A program made the translations under genes and the position numbers. 64,000 nucleotides of DNA. Origin: Betaproteobacteria bacterium (lineage in GTDB: Bacteria > Pseudomonadota > Gammaproteobacteria > Burkholderiales > Casimicrobiaceae). Of this stretch, positions 55,693 to 64,000 are shown in pieces (the first letter of the stretch is position 1; each line of letters starts with the position of its first letter). The notes beneath the pieces are model-generated. The model saw only the letters and a program-made list of their open reading frames with translations. It was not told the origin of the DNA and searched no databases. The stretch lies in contig JAAFJO010000004.1 in the NCBI GenBank assembly GCA_013298145.1, positions 1 to 64,000 of the forward strand. Direction: 5' to 3'.

Positions 55693-56310
55693 CTACGCGC
55701 CGCTCGGTAAAACGACATACGGCTCAACATTCCCCATCGCCCGCTCGACATAGCTCTCTTTTTCGCCGACGGGCGCGATGTAATGCAGCGCCTCTCTCGC
55801 AGCACCGACTCCGTGGAGCCGCGCGATGAACCAAGCCGCGAGATAAGGCGCGGAGAAGCAGCCGCCGGCCGTGGCGACGTTGCCCTCAGCGAAGAAGGGT
55901 TGATTCAAGACATCGAGCCCTGCTTCCTGAACCCACGGTTTGGTTGTGAGATCGGTGCAAGCCGGAACGCCGCTGAGCAACCCAAGTTTCGCGAGCAGCA
56001 GCGTTCCCGAGCATTGTGCGCCGATCAATTGGCGCGAGGGATCGAGCTTTAACTGGCTCATGATCGCTGAATCGTTTGCGATGTCGCGCGTTTTGATGCC
56101 GCTTCCTACGAGCACGGCGTCAGCCGTAGGCACTGCATCTAGGCGAGACTGCGCGTGAATCGTCACACCGTTCATCGACGTGACGGTGTCGCTCGGGCAG
56201 CAAATCGAAACGCGCCAATCGGGCTTCTTCACACGATTGAGCACGCCGAGTGCGACGAATGAATCGAGTTCGTTGAAACCGTCGAAGGTGAGGATGGCGA
56301 GGTGCATCAT
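55693..56310 (-). CDS. DJ-1/PfpI-family protein
   Basis: A 205-residue glutamine amidotransferase-like protein. The nucleophile elbow is GAQCSGTLLLAKLG with Cys near residue 100, and the start MMHLAILTFDGFNELD is typical of DJ-1/PfpI-like cyclohexyl-isocyanide-hydratase-type members. Enzymatic role is uncertain. The start is ambiguous among 56349, 56310 and 56307; the family blocks begin at the MM pair. It is divergent from the ABC-F gene. Confidence 0.82.
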   Translation of the reverse strand: MMHLAILTFDGFNELDSFVALGVLNRVKKPDWRVSICCPSDTVTSMNGVTIHAQSRLDAVPTADAVLVGSGIKTRDIANDSAIMSQLKLDPSRQLIGAQCSGTLLLAKLGLLSGVPACTDLTTKPWVQEAGLDVLNQPFFAEGNVATAGGCFSAPYLAAWFIARLHGVGAAREALHYIAPVGEKESYVERAMGNVEPYVVLPSGA

Positions 56311-56482
56311 CCAATCATAGGCGGCGATTGCGTGTTCTGTGGATTTCATACGGAAAGCGCATGGTGCTCACGGCAGTTCGCTACCCGGACTCAGTTTCCG
56401 TCAGAAGGTCTATCCCCCGCAGGCTGGGAGGAATGACGGTCTGAGAAACTGGGCGTCTGCCGCTTGCAGGCAAAATTCATGC

Positions 56483-58450
56483 ATGCTTCGACTGACCGAC
56501 CTCACCCTCGCCCGCTCTACGACCGTTCTCATTGACCGCGCCAACATCACTCTCAATCCGGGGCGCAAAGTCGGGATTGTCGGCGCGAACGGCGCGGGTA
56601 AATCGACGCTGTTTGCAGCCTTGAGAGGATTACTCACGCCTGAGCGCGGCGAAATCGCGATGCCTAACGGTTGGGTGATCGCGCATGTGGCACAGGAAAC
56701 GCCGCCGAGCGACAAGACGGCGCTGGAATACGCGCTTGATGGCGACGTGGAACTGCGCGATGTCGAAGCGCAGCTCGCCGCTGAAAACGAACATCCCAAT
56801 GCCGATGCATCAAAACACGGCGAGATCCTTGCGCATTTGTATTCGCATCTGGAAACGATTGGCGGCTACGCAGCCCCCGCGCGCGCGGCGGAATTGCTGG
56901 CAGGTCTGGGTTTTGAACACGACATGCAAAGCCGCGCAGTCGCCGAGTTTTCGGGTGGCTGGCGAATGCGACTTAACCTGGCGCAAGCGCTGATGTGTCG
57001 CAGCGATCTGCTCTTACTCGACGAGCCAACAAACCATTTGGATTTGGATGCAGTATTGTGGATCGAAGATTGGCTCTCGCGCTACGCTGGCACATTGCTC
57101 GTGATCACGCATGATCGAGATTTCATTGATCGCGTGTCGAATCAAATCTTGTTTTTTGATACGAGCAATCCGAAAGCGCCCGCCACACTAAAGCTCTACA
57201 CCGGTAACTACGAAAGCTTCGAGGCGCAGCGCACGGTTGAGCTTGAAGTGCAACAAGGGGCTTACGAGAAACAGCAGCGCACGATCAAACATTTGGAATC
57301 TTTCATCACGCGCTTCAAGGCGAAGGCGACAAAAGCCGCGCAAGCACAGAGCCGGATGAAGGCGCTTGAAAAACTGGAGCGCATTTCTGCGGCGCACGTC
57401 GATTCACCGTTTTCATTTTCATTCAGAAAACCCGAGGGTGAACCGCGTCAGTTGCTCAAGTTCGACAACGTTTCGCTGGGCTACGACGAGAAAAACATTC
57501 TTGAGAAAGTAAAGTTTTCGTTGCTACCGAATTCGCGCATTGGTTTGCTTGGCAAAAACGGGGCGGGTAAATCGACGCTGGTGAAAGCGATTGCTGGCGA
57601 ATTGCGCGAGCGCACGGGCGAGCGCATCGAAGGTCAGCATCTAAAAATCGCGTATTTCGCGCAGCATCAGCTAGAGCAGTTGCGAAACGACGAATCCGCG
57701 ATGTGGCACCTTGATCAGCTCGACAAGCAGCTCGTCGAGACGCGCGGCTACACGCGATCGCGTGAGCAAGACTTGCGCAATTTTCTAGGCGGCTTCGATT
57801 TTCGCGGTGATCGCGTGAGCGAGCCGGTCGGTGTGTTCTCGGGCGGTGAGCGCGCGCGTCTAGTGTTGGCGATGCTCGTCTATGAGCGCCCGAATCTCTT
57901 GTTGCTCGATGAACCGACCAACCATCTTGATATGGAAATGCGACAAGCGCTCACGCTCGCTTTGCAAGACTATGAAGGGGCGCTCGTGGTCGTGGCGCAT
58001 GATCGCCACATCCTTCGCGCCTGTTGCGATGAGTTGTGGCTTGTTGCCGATAAAACCGTGAAGCCCTTCGAGGGTGATCTCGACGACTACCGCAATTGGT
58101 TGCGCGAGCAGCGCGCGAAACCTGCAAAAGACAAACCAGCGAAGTCCGATACCGCGCCCGCCCTATCTGTGAAAGAAGAAAAGCGCGAAGATGCAGAGGA
58201 AAGACAGCGACTCGCCAACTTGAGGAAGCCGCTACAAAAGCGCATCGATGCCATCGAGAAAGAACTCGCGAAGCTCACGAAGACACGCGACACGCTTGAC
58301 GTGTGGCTCGCGTCCGAAGACGCCTATTCGGAAGCAAACGCCGCGAGCCTAGGCGACAAATCCCGCGAACGCGGTGAACTGGCGTCAGCGATTGACGCAC
58401 TCGAAACCGAGTGGATGGAAAAGCAGGAGGAGATGCAGTGGGTTCGTTAA
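56483..58450 (+). CDS. ABC-F family ATPase, YheS-like
   Basis: A 655-residue soluble protein with two ABC domains. Walker A motifs are GANGAGKST and GKNGAGKST. Signatures are FSGGWRMRLNLAQ and FSGGERARLVLA, and LLLLDEPTNHLD (first) and NLLLLDEPTNHLD (second) are the Walker B motifs. A linker of about 80 residues joins them, and a charged coiled coil forms the C-terminus (KEEKREDAEERQ and on). ABC-F proteins act on the ribosome; this looks like YheS or Uup in length. Start ATG 56483 is where homology begins; 48 upstream in-frame residues read through an intergenic palindrome-like sequence. Confidence 0.93.
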   Translation: MLRLTDLTLARSTTVLIDRANITLNPGRKVGIVGANGAGKSTLFAALRGLLTPERGEIAMPNGWVIAHVAQETPPSDKTALEYALDGDVELRDVEAQLAAENEHPNADASKHGEILAHLYSHLETIGGYAAPARAAELLAGLGFEHDMQSRAVAEFSGGWRMRLNLAQALMCRSDLLLLDEPTNHLDLDAVLWIEDWLSRYAGTLLVITHDRDFIDRVSNQILFFDTSNPKAPATLKLYTGNYESFEAQRTVELEVQQGAYEKQQRTIKHLESFITRFKAKATKAAQAQSRMKALEKLERISAAHVDSPFSFSFRKPEGEPRQLLKFDNVSLGYDEKNILEKVKFSLLPNSRIGLLGKNGAGKSTLVKAIAGELRERTGERIEGQHLKIAYFAQHQLEQLRNDESAMWHLDQLDKQLVETRGYTRSREQDLRNFLGGFDFRGDRVSEPVGVFSGGERARLVLAMLVYERPNLLLLDEPTNHLDMEMRQALTLALQDYEGALVVVAHDRHILRACCDELWLVADKTVKPFEGDLDDYRNWLREQRAKPAKDKPAKSDTAPALSVKEEKREDAEERQRLANLRKPLQKRIDAIEKELAKLTKTRDTLDVWLASEDAYSEANAASLGDKSRERGELASAIDALETEWMEKQEEMQWVR

Positions 58451-59385
58451 TTCCCATTATCGATCTTGCCACGATCAGCTCCACGGCAACACTCGGGCAG
58501 CATATCGGCGCGGCCGCGCGCGGCATTGGTTTTTTCGTATTAACGAATCACAGCGTTTCGCGCGACTTAATTGCCGATGTTTTCGCTGAATCTCATCGAT
58601 TTTTTGCGCTTGAGCGATCGGCGAAAGAAGCGCTTTCGATCAAACATTCACCGCACAACCGGGGCTATGTGGGCCTTATGGAAGAGCAGCTCGATCCAAC
58701 GAAACCGGGCGATGTCAAAGAAGGGTTCAATCTGGGGCTTAATCTCCCGGTGAATGATCCAGAAGTGCTTGCCGGCCGCCCGTTTCGCGGCGTCAATGTG
58801 TGGCCTTCAAGCGCAGATTGCCCAACGTTTCGCGAAACGATGCTGGAGTACTTTTCTGCCTGTCACGCCCTCGGGCGCACGCTGCATCGGGCGATCGCGC
58901 TTGACCTCGGGCTCGACGAATCATTTTTTGAAGACAAACTGGACCGACCGCTCGCAACGCTCCGCTTACTGCATTACCCGCCGCGCCCTGCGAGCTACGC
59001 CCCAGGGCAATCAGGCGCTGGTGTGCACACCGATTACGGCAATCTCACGCTTTTAGCCACCGACGATGCACGCGGCTTAGAGGTGCAAACGCGCGATGCC
59101 GAATGGATCACCGCCCCCACAATCGAAGGCGCGCTGATCGTAAACGTTGGCGATTGTTTGATGCGTTGGACTAACGACGTGTACGTCTCAACACCGCACC
59201 GCGTGGTGAACCCCATCGGTCGCGAGCGATTTTCGGTGGCGTTCTTTTTGGATGCGAATCCGGAAGCCCGCGTTGAGGCGCTTCCCAGTTGCGTTAGTGC
59301 GATGCGCCCCGCCAGATACCCGCCGATTCAATGCGCCGACTACATCGCCGAGCGGCTAAATGCGACGTACGCCCATCGGCGCTAG
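58438..59385 (+). CDS. 2-oxoglutarate/Fe(II) dioxygenase, IPNS-like
   Basis: A 315-residue oxygenase of the isopenicillin N synthase-like family. The facial triad is His197, Asp199 (GVHTDYGN) and His254 (STPHRVVN), with Arg264 and Ser266 (RERFSVAFFLD) for 2-oxoglutarate. The N-terminal DIOX_N domain opens with PIIDLATI. Substrate is unknown. AGGAGG at 58425-58430 fixes the GTG at 58438, 13 bases inside the end of the ABC-F gene, so translation is coupled. Confidence 0.9.
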   Translation: MGSLIPIIDLATISSTATLGQHIGAAARGIGFFVLTNHSVSRDLIADVFAESHRFFALERSAKEALSIKHSPHNRGYVGLMEEQLDPTKPGDVKEGFNLGLNLPVNDPEVLAGRPFRGVNVWPSSADCPTFRETMLEYFSACHALGRTLHRAIALDLGLDESFFEDKLDRPLATLRLLHYPPRPASYAPGQSGAGVHTDYGNLTLLATDDARGLEVQTRDAEWITAPTIEGALIVNVGDCLMRWTNDVYVSTPHRVVNPIGRERFSVAFFLDANPEARVEALPSCVSAMRPARYPPIQCADYIAERLNATYAHRR

Positions 59386-59406
59386 CGATCGTATCCAACA
59401 CTAAGC

Positions 59407-59419
59407 TTTATTGGGGCTA
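59407..59419. repeat. 13-base motif shared with 20067-20079
   Basis: TTTATTGGGGCTA occurs here, 22 bases after the oxygenase stop, and identically at 20067-20079, 32 bases after the M28 peptidase stop. Both are followed by a CGCT- or GCGTCGC-type stretch and a T run, so both may belong to 3'-end signals. Confidence 0.4.
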
Positions 59420-59557
59420 GCGTCGCTTTTTTACGTAATTCCTGATGCTTGTTTTCTTCGCGCTCGCCCTGATTCATTGATGGCTTGCTCATGAAAGAAG
59501 CCGCCTAATTCGACCAAAGCCGCAGCCCCGGGCCTCGGCTGTCAAGCCTTTGCTTGC

Positions 59558-59908
59558 CTAGCCAGCCTTCTTCGCGGCGGCTTTCGGCGCCTTCGCAGGG
59601 TCAGCTTTCGGCGCAGCGGCTTGGGGTGCGGCTGCGTCGGGCTTCACGAGGTTAGCGACGGTGCGCAGATCCACGCTATCGAGCGGGATGCACCGATCCG
59701 CGTTGCCGACAATCACGAGCGCGCCGCCGCGCCAACGCGCATTCACTTGAGGCCCAATCGGCCCAGACAGATCAATCGGCGAGCGCATGTCGCGATAGAC
59801 CACTTGGTCGTTTCGATCATAGACGAGGTAGCAAATATCAGCGTAACTCGACGCCGCCAGCGCCGAGAGGGTCACTGCCGCCACGGCAGTCATACGTAAG
59901 ATTTTCAT
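59558..59908 (-). CDS. Small exported protein with Ala/Lys/Pro tail
   Basis: A 116-residue protein. A signal peptide (MKILRMTAVAAVTLSALAASSYA) is followed by ICYLVYDRNDQVVYRDMRSP, a segment recurring in small betaproteobacterial exported proteins, then a low-complexity Ala/Lys/Pro tail (from about residue 92). ATG 59908 follows GGAG at a somewhat long distance. Upstream in-frame ATGs lack support. No function is assigned. Confidence 0.72.
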   Translation of the reverse strand: MKILRMTAVAAVTLSALAASSYADICYLVYDRNDQVVYRDMRSPIDLSGPIGPQVNARWRGGALVIVGNADRCIPLDSVDLRTVANLVKPDAAAPQAAAPKADPAKAPKAAAKKAG

Positions 59909-59989
59909 CGCCAACACTCCCGACTGAGAAACACGGATTCGTCGCATTGTGCCATTCGGCCTTGTGCGTGGGAAGAGCGTTGCCACGGC

Positions 59990-61177
59990 TCAAGCGCCCG
60001 GCGCGTCACGGAGCGAGCCGCCACGCGAAGATAGCGCGTCCGCCAACCGCATCCAAGCCAGTTCGGCCGGGCCACGGGCATGACCTGCGGCAAACCAAGC
60101 AGAGACGAATTTCGCTAGCAGCGCGAACATCACCACGGCAACGGCGGTGTACGCGGCGCGGCCCATCTCTGCGTGCCAATCCGCGAAGGACGCGTGAAAG
60201 ATAGGAATCAAGCCCATCGACATGCCAAAGAACATCGTTAACGGCGCTTTGCCTGCTGCGATCAGTGTTTCGCGCACGGCTCGGGCGCGAGCGGTGGGCC
60301 ATGCACGTGCGAGCGCTAGCAAGACGAAAACGCTGCCCACCGAAGCTAGCGGCAAGCCAAGCGTGAAGAGTGCACCGCCGAGCCCGTCGGGATAAGTAAA
60401 GTCCCACGCGCCAAGCCGAGAGGATGCGAGCTCTAGCGCGGTGCCGATTGCAAATGATGCGAAGCCGAACGCGAACCACATGCGCGCGATTGCTTCGCCG
60501 CGCAACCAGCGTTCGAGCGCGCCGGATTGGCCGATCATGACGCCCAATGTAATGGCGAACCAAACCTCCGGCAACGTGCTTTGGATCAATCCGTATGAGA
60601 AATACTCAGTGGGATGCATACGAAGGGCAAGCGACCAGGGCGAGTACGCAAACGAAGGGAAGGAAAGTGGCGATTCCTGCGCCGCCGTCGTCGCGATGCC
60701 GAAAACTGCAAGCGCATAAACGAGGATCACCAGCGCGCCAAGCACGCGCACCCATCGAAGCAAGCCTTTCGAATCCTTCGGCCAGCGCCAGAGCAGAACG
60801 AGCACGATGAGCGCATACGACGAAACGATGTCTCCGGGCCATAGCAGCAGCCCGTGACACACCCCAAGTAGCAAGAGCGCTGCGTAGCGGCACCGCAGCA
60901 CACGAAGCGCCGCACCGGGGGCGAGCATACTGTTAGCGTTCAGCGCACGCCATTGGAGCGCAATGCCCGCACCGAGCAAAAACGCGAGCGACGGAAAAGC
61001 GCGATGTGCAAAGAAACTACCGACAACGTACTCGGTCAAAGTGTCGTACCACGTGTCAGCTAAATCCAGCGCATAGTGATTGGTCCAGCCGCGCGCCATC
61101 GCATGCACGTTGATGATCGCTACACCAAGCAGCGCCCACCCGCGCACGAGGTCAATCGTTTCGAAACGCTCAGACAC
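59990..61177 (-). CDS. DUF418-family membrane protein
   Basis: A 395-residue membrane protein with about ten spans. The start MSERFETIDLVRGWALLGVAIINV and the C-terminal PLTMFFGMSMGLIPIF region are typical of DUF418 (YeiB-like), related to acyltransferase-3-type proteins. No enzymatic function is established. It ends 82 bases upstream of the small exported gene and starts 18 bases after the NTF2-like gene, so it may share its transcript. Confidence 0.87.
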   Translation of the reverse strand: MSERFETIDLVRGWALLGVAIINVHAMARGWTNHYALDLADTWYDTLTEYVVGSFFAHRAFPSLAFLLGAGIALQWRALNANSMLAPGAALRVLRCRYAALLLLGVCHGLLLWPGDIVSSYALIVLVLLWRWPKDSKGLLRWVRVLGALVILVYALAVFGIATTAAQESPLSFPSFAYSPWSLALRMHPTEYFSYGLIQSTLPEVWFAITLGVMIGQSGALERWLRGEAIARMWFAFGFASFAIGTALELASSRLGAWDFTYPDGLGGALFTLGLPLASVGSVFVLLALARAWPTARARAVRETLIAAGKAPLTMFFGMSMGLIPIFHASFADWHAEMGRAAYTAVAVVMFALLAKFVSAWFAAGHARGPAELAWMRLADALSSRGGSLRDAPGA

Positions 61178-61195
61178 GGTGAGCGCCTTTCACCA

Positions 61196-61576
61196 TCAGT
61201 TCAACTCCGGCACAAACGGAGTACCCTGATGAAATCGCAATTGCCAGCCGGCTTTCGTATCCGCTCGCGACCAGATTGAGGAGCGGCGACCGTATTCGAC
61301 GGTGTCGTCGTAGGTCACTTGGCTCACATAGGTTACTTGAACCACATCAGACGTAATTTCTCTAACCGCAAAACTAGGTAGCGGCAACACGGCATCAATC
61401 GAAGGCGCGCTTTTGTTAAGAAGCTGGTCACGCGACCACACGCGCCCTGACCGACCAATCTCAAAAAAGTCTGGCGCAAAGATTGCGTTCATGTAGCTCG
61501 GGTCGAAGCGAGTTTCTGCAATCCAGAGCGCCTCTTCCAAGTGGCGGAACTTTGCGATGTCAGCAGTGTTGAGCAT
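61196..61576 (-). CDS. NTF2-like (DUF4440) protein
   Basis: A 126-residue protein of the SnoaL/DUF4440 fold. It shows the typical LEEALWIAETRFDPSYMNAIFAPDFFEIG helical start and the GWQLRFHQGTPF final strand. These proteins bind or convert small molecules; no specific role can be given. ATG 61576 shares a base with the preceding stop (TGATG), so translation is coupled to the dehydrogenase gene upstream. Confidence 0.82.
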   Translation of the reverse strand: MLNTADIAKFRHLEEALWIAETRFDPSYMNAIFAPDFFEIGRSGRVWSRDQLLNKSAPSIDAVLPLPSFAVREITSDVVQVTYVSQVTYDDTVEYGRRSSIWSRADTKAGWQLRFHQGTPFVPELN

Positions 61577-62427
61577 CACGCGTAGGTGTAGAAGCCCTTG
61601 CCCGTCTTCCTACCCAAGTACCCCGCCGCAACCATCTCCTTAAGCAACGGTGCGGGACGGTATTTCGGATCGTTGAAGCCTTCATAGAAGACGTTCATCA
61701 CGGCGATCATCACATCAAGGCCAATCATGTCGGCTAATGCGAGTGGGCCGATCGGTTGATTGGTGCCGAGTTTCATGCCGGCGTCGATGTCTTCAGCGGT
61801 TGCAAGCCCTTCCTGCAAGCAGAAAATCGCTTCATTGATCATCGGACACAAAATGCGGTTGACGACGAATCCTGGTGAATTCTTCACCGTAATCGGGGTT
61901 TTGCCCAACGCAATCGTTAGCGTCTTCGCCGTTTCGAGTGTTGCGTCACTCGTGGCGAGGCCGCGAATGAGCTCGACCAGCGCCATCAATGGCACTGGAT
62001 TAAAAAAGTGCATGCCGATGAATTTGTCAGCGCGTTTTGTCGCAGCGGCAAGTTGCGTGATTGAGATCGACGAGGTGTTGGTTGCGATGATCGTTTCAGG
62101 CTTCAAGATCGCATCGAGGTCTTTAAGGATTTTGACTTTGAGCGCTTCATTCTCTGTGGCTGCTTCGATCACATAATCACAGCTTGCGAGATCGGCAAGC
62201 GCTGTCGTCGTTGCAATTTTTGCAAGCGCCGCCGCTTTTTGCTCAGCCGTGATTTTTTCTTTCTTGAGCAGGCGTTCAAGGCTGCTGCTTACCGTGGCGA
62301 CGCCTTTTTCGAGCGCGGCTGGATTGACGTCCATCATGAGGGCATCAATGCCCGCCACAGCACACGCCTGCGCAATGCCGTTACCCATGGTGCCTGCGCC
62401 GATGATTCCGATTTTCTTAGGGCTCAT
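61576..62427 (-). CDS. 3-hydroxybutyryl-CoA dehydrogenase
   Basis: A 283-residue 3-hydroxyacyl-CoA dehydrogenase, which reversibly oxidises (S)-3-hydroxybutyryl-CoA with NAD(P). The NAD motif [16 protein letters not shown] is at the N-terminus; [11 protein letters not shown] and the catalytic [13 protein letters not shown] (His near 138) follow, and the C-terminal half has [15 protein letters not shown]. It is a stand-alone single-domain-pair enzyme. ATG 62427 is chosen; six upstream residues are not conserved. Confidence 0.94.
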   Translation of the reverse strand: MSPKKIGIIGAGTMGNGIAQACAVAGIDALMMDVNPAALEKGVATVSSSLERLLKKEKITAEQKAAALAKIATTTALADLASCDYVIEAATENEALKVKILKDLDAILKPETIIATNTSSISITQLAAATKRADKFIGMHFFNPVPLMALVELIRGLATSDATLETAKTLTIALGKTPITVKNSPGFVVNRILCPMINEAIFCLQEGLATAEDIDAGMKLGTNQPIGPLALADMIGLDVMIAVMNVFYEGFNDPKYRPAPLLKEMVAAGYLGRKTGKGFYTYA

Positions 62428-62480
62428 ACAAAAATGCCGCATCACTGCGGCACAGATAAATTCAAAGTCCCTATTTTCTT

Positions 62481-62678
62481 CTATTTCTTTTTCTTCGCTG
62501 CGCTCGCTGCTTTACGTTGCTTCGATTTCGCTGCTGAATTCGCTTTCGCAGCCTTCGCTTTGCTTTCTTGCTTCTTCTGAGTACTCGTTTTTGCCTCTAC
62601 CGGGCTCACTGTCATCGGCGTGATGCTCGATACACAAAACGCAATAGCGCTGGCGGCTACGATGGTCGCAAGTTTCAT
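62481..62678 (-). CDS. Lys/Ala-rich small exported protein
   Basis: A 65-residue protein. A signal peptide ([19 protein letters not shown]) is followed by an extremely basic low-complexity segment ([20 protein letters not shown] and a run of Lys at the end). The composition resembles histone H1-like tails, but the signal sequence points to export. ATG 62678 follows AGGGAAATTGG. It could be a cationic periplasmic protein; no function is known. Confidence 0.62.
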   Translation of the reverse strand: MKLATIVAASAIAFCVSSITPMTVSPVEAKTSTQKKQESKAKAAKANSAAKSKQRKAASAAKKKK

Positions 62679-62893
62679 CCAATTTCCCTCTTATTTACAT
62701 GACCCGACACGAGCTGTGCCGAGCTAGCGGCAGCATAACCCATCCCTGCCCGCACACGTCCTTTCGGGTTGAGTAAACGCTTCGGTGAGCGTACGGCATC
62801 GATCTGGTTCGGCACATCTGAACAACTCGCCCATGGAGTACAGACAGCGCGAAGATTGCCAGCGTGTAGGTGGCGGTTAGCCGACGAGTTCTG

Positions 62894-63084
62894 AGGGAGA
62901 CGCTGAATAAGTCTGCGTGATGCGACTCGCGGCGGATTGGGATGCGCTGGCAGCCCAAAATTCTGAGGTATCGAGAGGCTTATGTTGAAAAATTATGGGG
63001 TTTCTGATCGTCGACCTCGGAGGACGCTTTGCGGCGGACCGGCAAGATTGCCTCCCCCGTGCACGAGTTGTTCAGCGTTTCCCT
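62894..63084 (+). mobile_element. 191-bp MITE-like repeat, copy A
   Basis: A complete copy with terminal inverted repeats: AGGGAGACGCTGAATAA (62894-62910) and the complement of AGGGAAACGCTGAACAA (63068-63084), 15 of 17 bases matching. It has the same length as copy B at 41561-41751. The end repeats have the general style of IS5-superfamily ends, which is a tentative reading. No transposase is inside. No clear target-site duplication was found. It abuts the DMT transporter start by 11 bases. Confidence 0.8.
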
Positions 63085-63095
63085 AGAATCCTGTG

Positions 63096-64000
63096 ATGAA
63101 TCGCCCCCCCTCTTTGGCAATAGGTATCGCGGCCGCACTCGGTGCGGGTCTACTCTGGGGGCTCGTCTTCGTCGCCCCGCTTCTTTTGCCAACTTATCCG
63201 GCCACGCTTCTGACCCTTGGGCGCTACCTCGCATTCGGTTTGGTGACGTTGCCGATCGCGTGGTGGTTTCGGCGCGAGCTGCGTGCGCTTTCGAAAAGCG
63301 ATTGGTGGATCGCAACGAAGCTTTCGCTGATTGGAAATTTTCTTTATTACCTCGCCCTCTCTGCCGCAATTCAGATGGCGGGCGCGCCATTGCCAACGCT
63401 CATCATTGGCACTTTGCCTGTGGTGATCGCTATTTGTTCCAACTTGGGGGTGGCAAAGTCTTTTTCCTGGAAGTCGCTCGCACCGTCATTGCTCCTGATC
63501 GCTTCGGGACTTCTGTTCGTAAATGCAGATCAATTGAAGCGCGTCGCGGAAACTGGAAGTTTTTCGAGCTACGCGCTCGGGGCCACGCTCGCGTGGATCG
63601 CGGTTGCAGCCTGGACTTGGTATCCGATTCATAACGCGCGCTGGTTGCAGCAGCACAACCAGCATTCATCGATGACCTGGGCGAGCGCTCAAGGGCTCGT
63701 GACGCTGCCCATCGCCCTCGTCGGTTTCGTCGGCCTCATGAGTTATTACGAATTGAGCGGCCATGCTACGTTTGGCTTTAACCGCTTCGGTGACGCCGCG
63801 GATAAGTTTTGGATGCTCATGTTTGTCATCGGCTTCAGCGCGTCATGGCTCGGCACATTACTTTGGAACATCGCGAGCAAGAACACACCCACTGCGCTCA
63901 CCGGACAACTCATCGTGTTTGAAACGCTCGCGGCGCTGGGCTACGCCTACGTGGTTTACGCCCGCGCGCCGAGCTTGTTTGAGGCGCTGGGCATCGCGAT
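63096..64000 (+). CDS. DMT/EamA-family transporter, 3' end beyond window
   Basis: An open frame from ATG 63096 gives at least 301 residues and is cut by the window edge. It begins MNRPPSLAIGIAAALGAGLL and has the EamA pattern of repeated membrane spans (GLLWGLVFVAPLLLPTYP, NFLYYLALSAAIQMAG, LPTLIIGTLPVVIAI), followed by a second set (NIASKNTPTALTGQLIVFETL). Members export metabolites or amino acids. The 191-bp repeat ends 11 bases before the start, so it may supply the promoter or ribosome binding region; no strong ribosome binding site is evident. Confidence 0.87.
   Translation, partial: MNRPPSLAIGIAAALGAGLLWGLVFVAPLLLPTYPATLLTLGRYLAFGLVTLPIAWWFRRELRALSKSDWWIATKLSLIGNFLYYLALSAAIQMAGAPLPTLIIGTLPVVIAICSNLGVAKSFSWKSLAPSLLLIASGLLFVNADQLKRVAETGSFSSYALGATLAWIAVAAWTWYPIHNARWLQQHNQHSSMTWASAQGLVTLPIALVGFVGLMSYYELSGHATFGFNRFGDAADKFWMLMFVIGFSASWLGTLLWNIASKNTPTALTGQLIVFETLAALGYAYVVYARAPSLFEALGIA

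Noticed and set aside
56339..56482. N-terminal extension of the ABC-F frame
   Set aside because: Covers intergenic palindrome-like sequence and the divergent promoter region; homology starts at ATG 56483.
62695..62958. Minus-strand open frame of 87 residues
   Set aside because: It crosses the end of the 191-bp repeat, has no ribosome binding site and resembles no protein.

Overview
The window looks like a chromosomal segment of a betaproteobacterium, probably Burkholderiales-like, with moderate GC. The main evidence is the gene order on the minus strand: tRNA-Tyr, tRNA-Gly, tRNA-Thr, tuf, tRNA-Trp, secE, nusG, rplKAJL, rpoBC, rpsLG, which is the usual betaproteobacterial arrangement. No species can be named from the sequence alone.

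Layout. 1-15.6 kb (minus strand) is the ribosomal protein/RNA polymerase supercluster, led by a tRNA-tuf unit with a clear sigma-70 promoter. A tRNA-Ser gene and a broken 3' half of a second tRNA-Ser lie just upstream. 15.6-29.7 kb is an assimilatory nitrate/nitrite region. It holds nrtABD (nitrate uptake), nirBD (nitrite reductase) and nasA (nitrate reductase), with cobA and cbiX nearby for siroheme, plus the ANTAR antiterminator nasT. Between nasT and nrtA I read a sigma-54 -24/-12 promoter, two hairpins with A1/G4 hexaloops and an overlapping intrinsic terminator. This would give dual control: nitrogen limitation through sigma-54, and nitrate or nitrite through NasT antitermination. A candidate small RNA with its own -10 and terminator lies just beyond nasT. 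30-34 kb has rlmD, tsaB-rimI and a family-4-type uracil-DNA glycosylase; 34-37.6 kb has a secreted DUF1800/DUF1501 pair.

37.8-43.5 kb is a compact (2R/2S)-sulfolactate degradation cluster: comC, slcC, suyA, suyB, an SDR dehydrogenase and a GntR/HutC regulator. The two stereospecific dehydrogenases together act as a racemase feeding the SuyAB sulfo-lyase, which releases sulfite and pyruvate. A perfect inverted repeat lies in the divergent slcC-suyA gap. 43.7-45 kb is rpsF-rpsR-rplI without priB. 45.06-46.35 kb is gene-poor. 46.3-54.3 kb holds dedA, yajC-secD-secF, HPr and EIIA-Man (without EI), gshB, a DUF4124 protein and pyrE. 54.3-64 kb holds xthA, a membrane protein, a DJ-1/PfpI protein, an ABC-F ATPase overlapping a 2-oxoglutarate oxygenase, small exported proteins, a DUF418 protein, an NTF2-like protein, a 3-hydroxyacyl-CoA dehydrogenase and a DMT transporter running off the edge.

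The least expected structure is a dispersed 191-bp repeat with terminal inverted repeats, present in two full copies of opposite orientation (41561-41751 and 62894-63084) and one end fragment (31681). It has the form of a non-autonomous MITE. The most informative regulatory structure is the sigma-54/ANTAR leader before nrtA.
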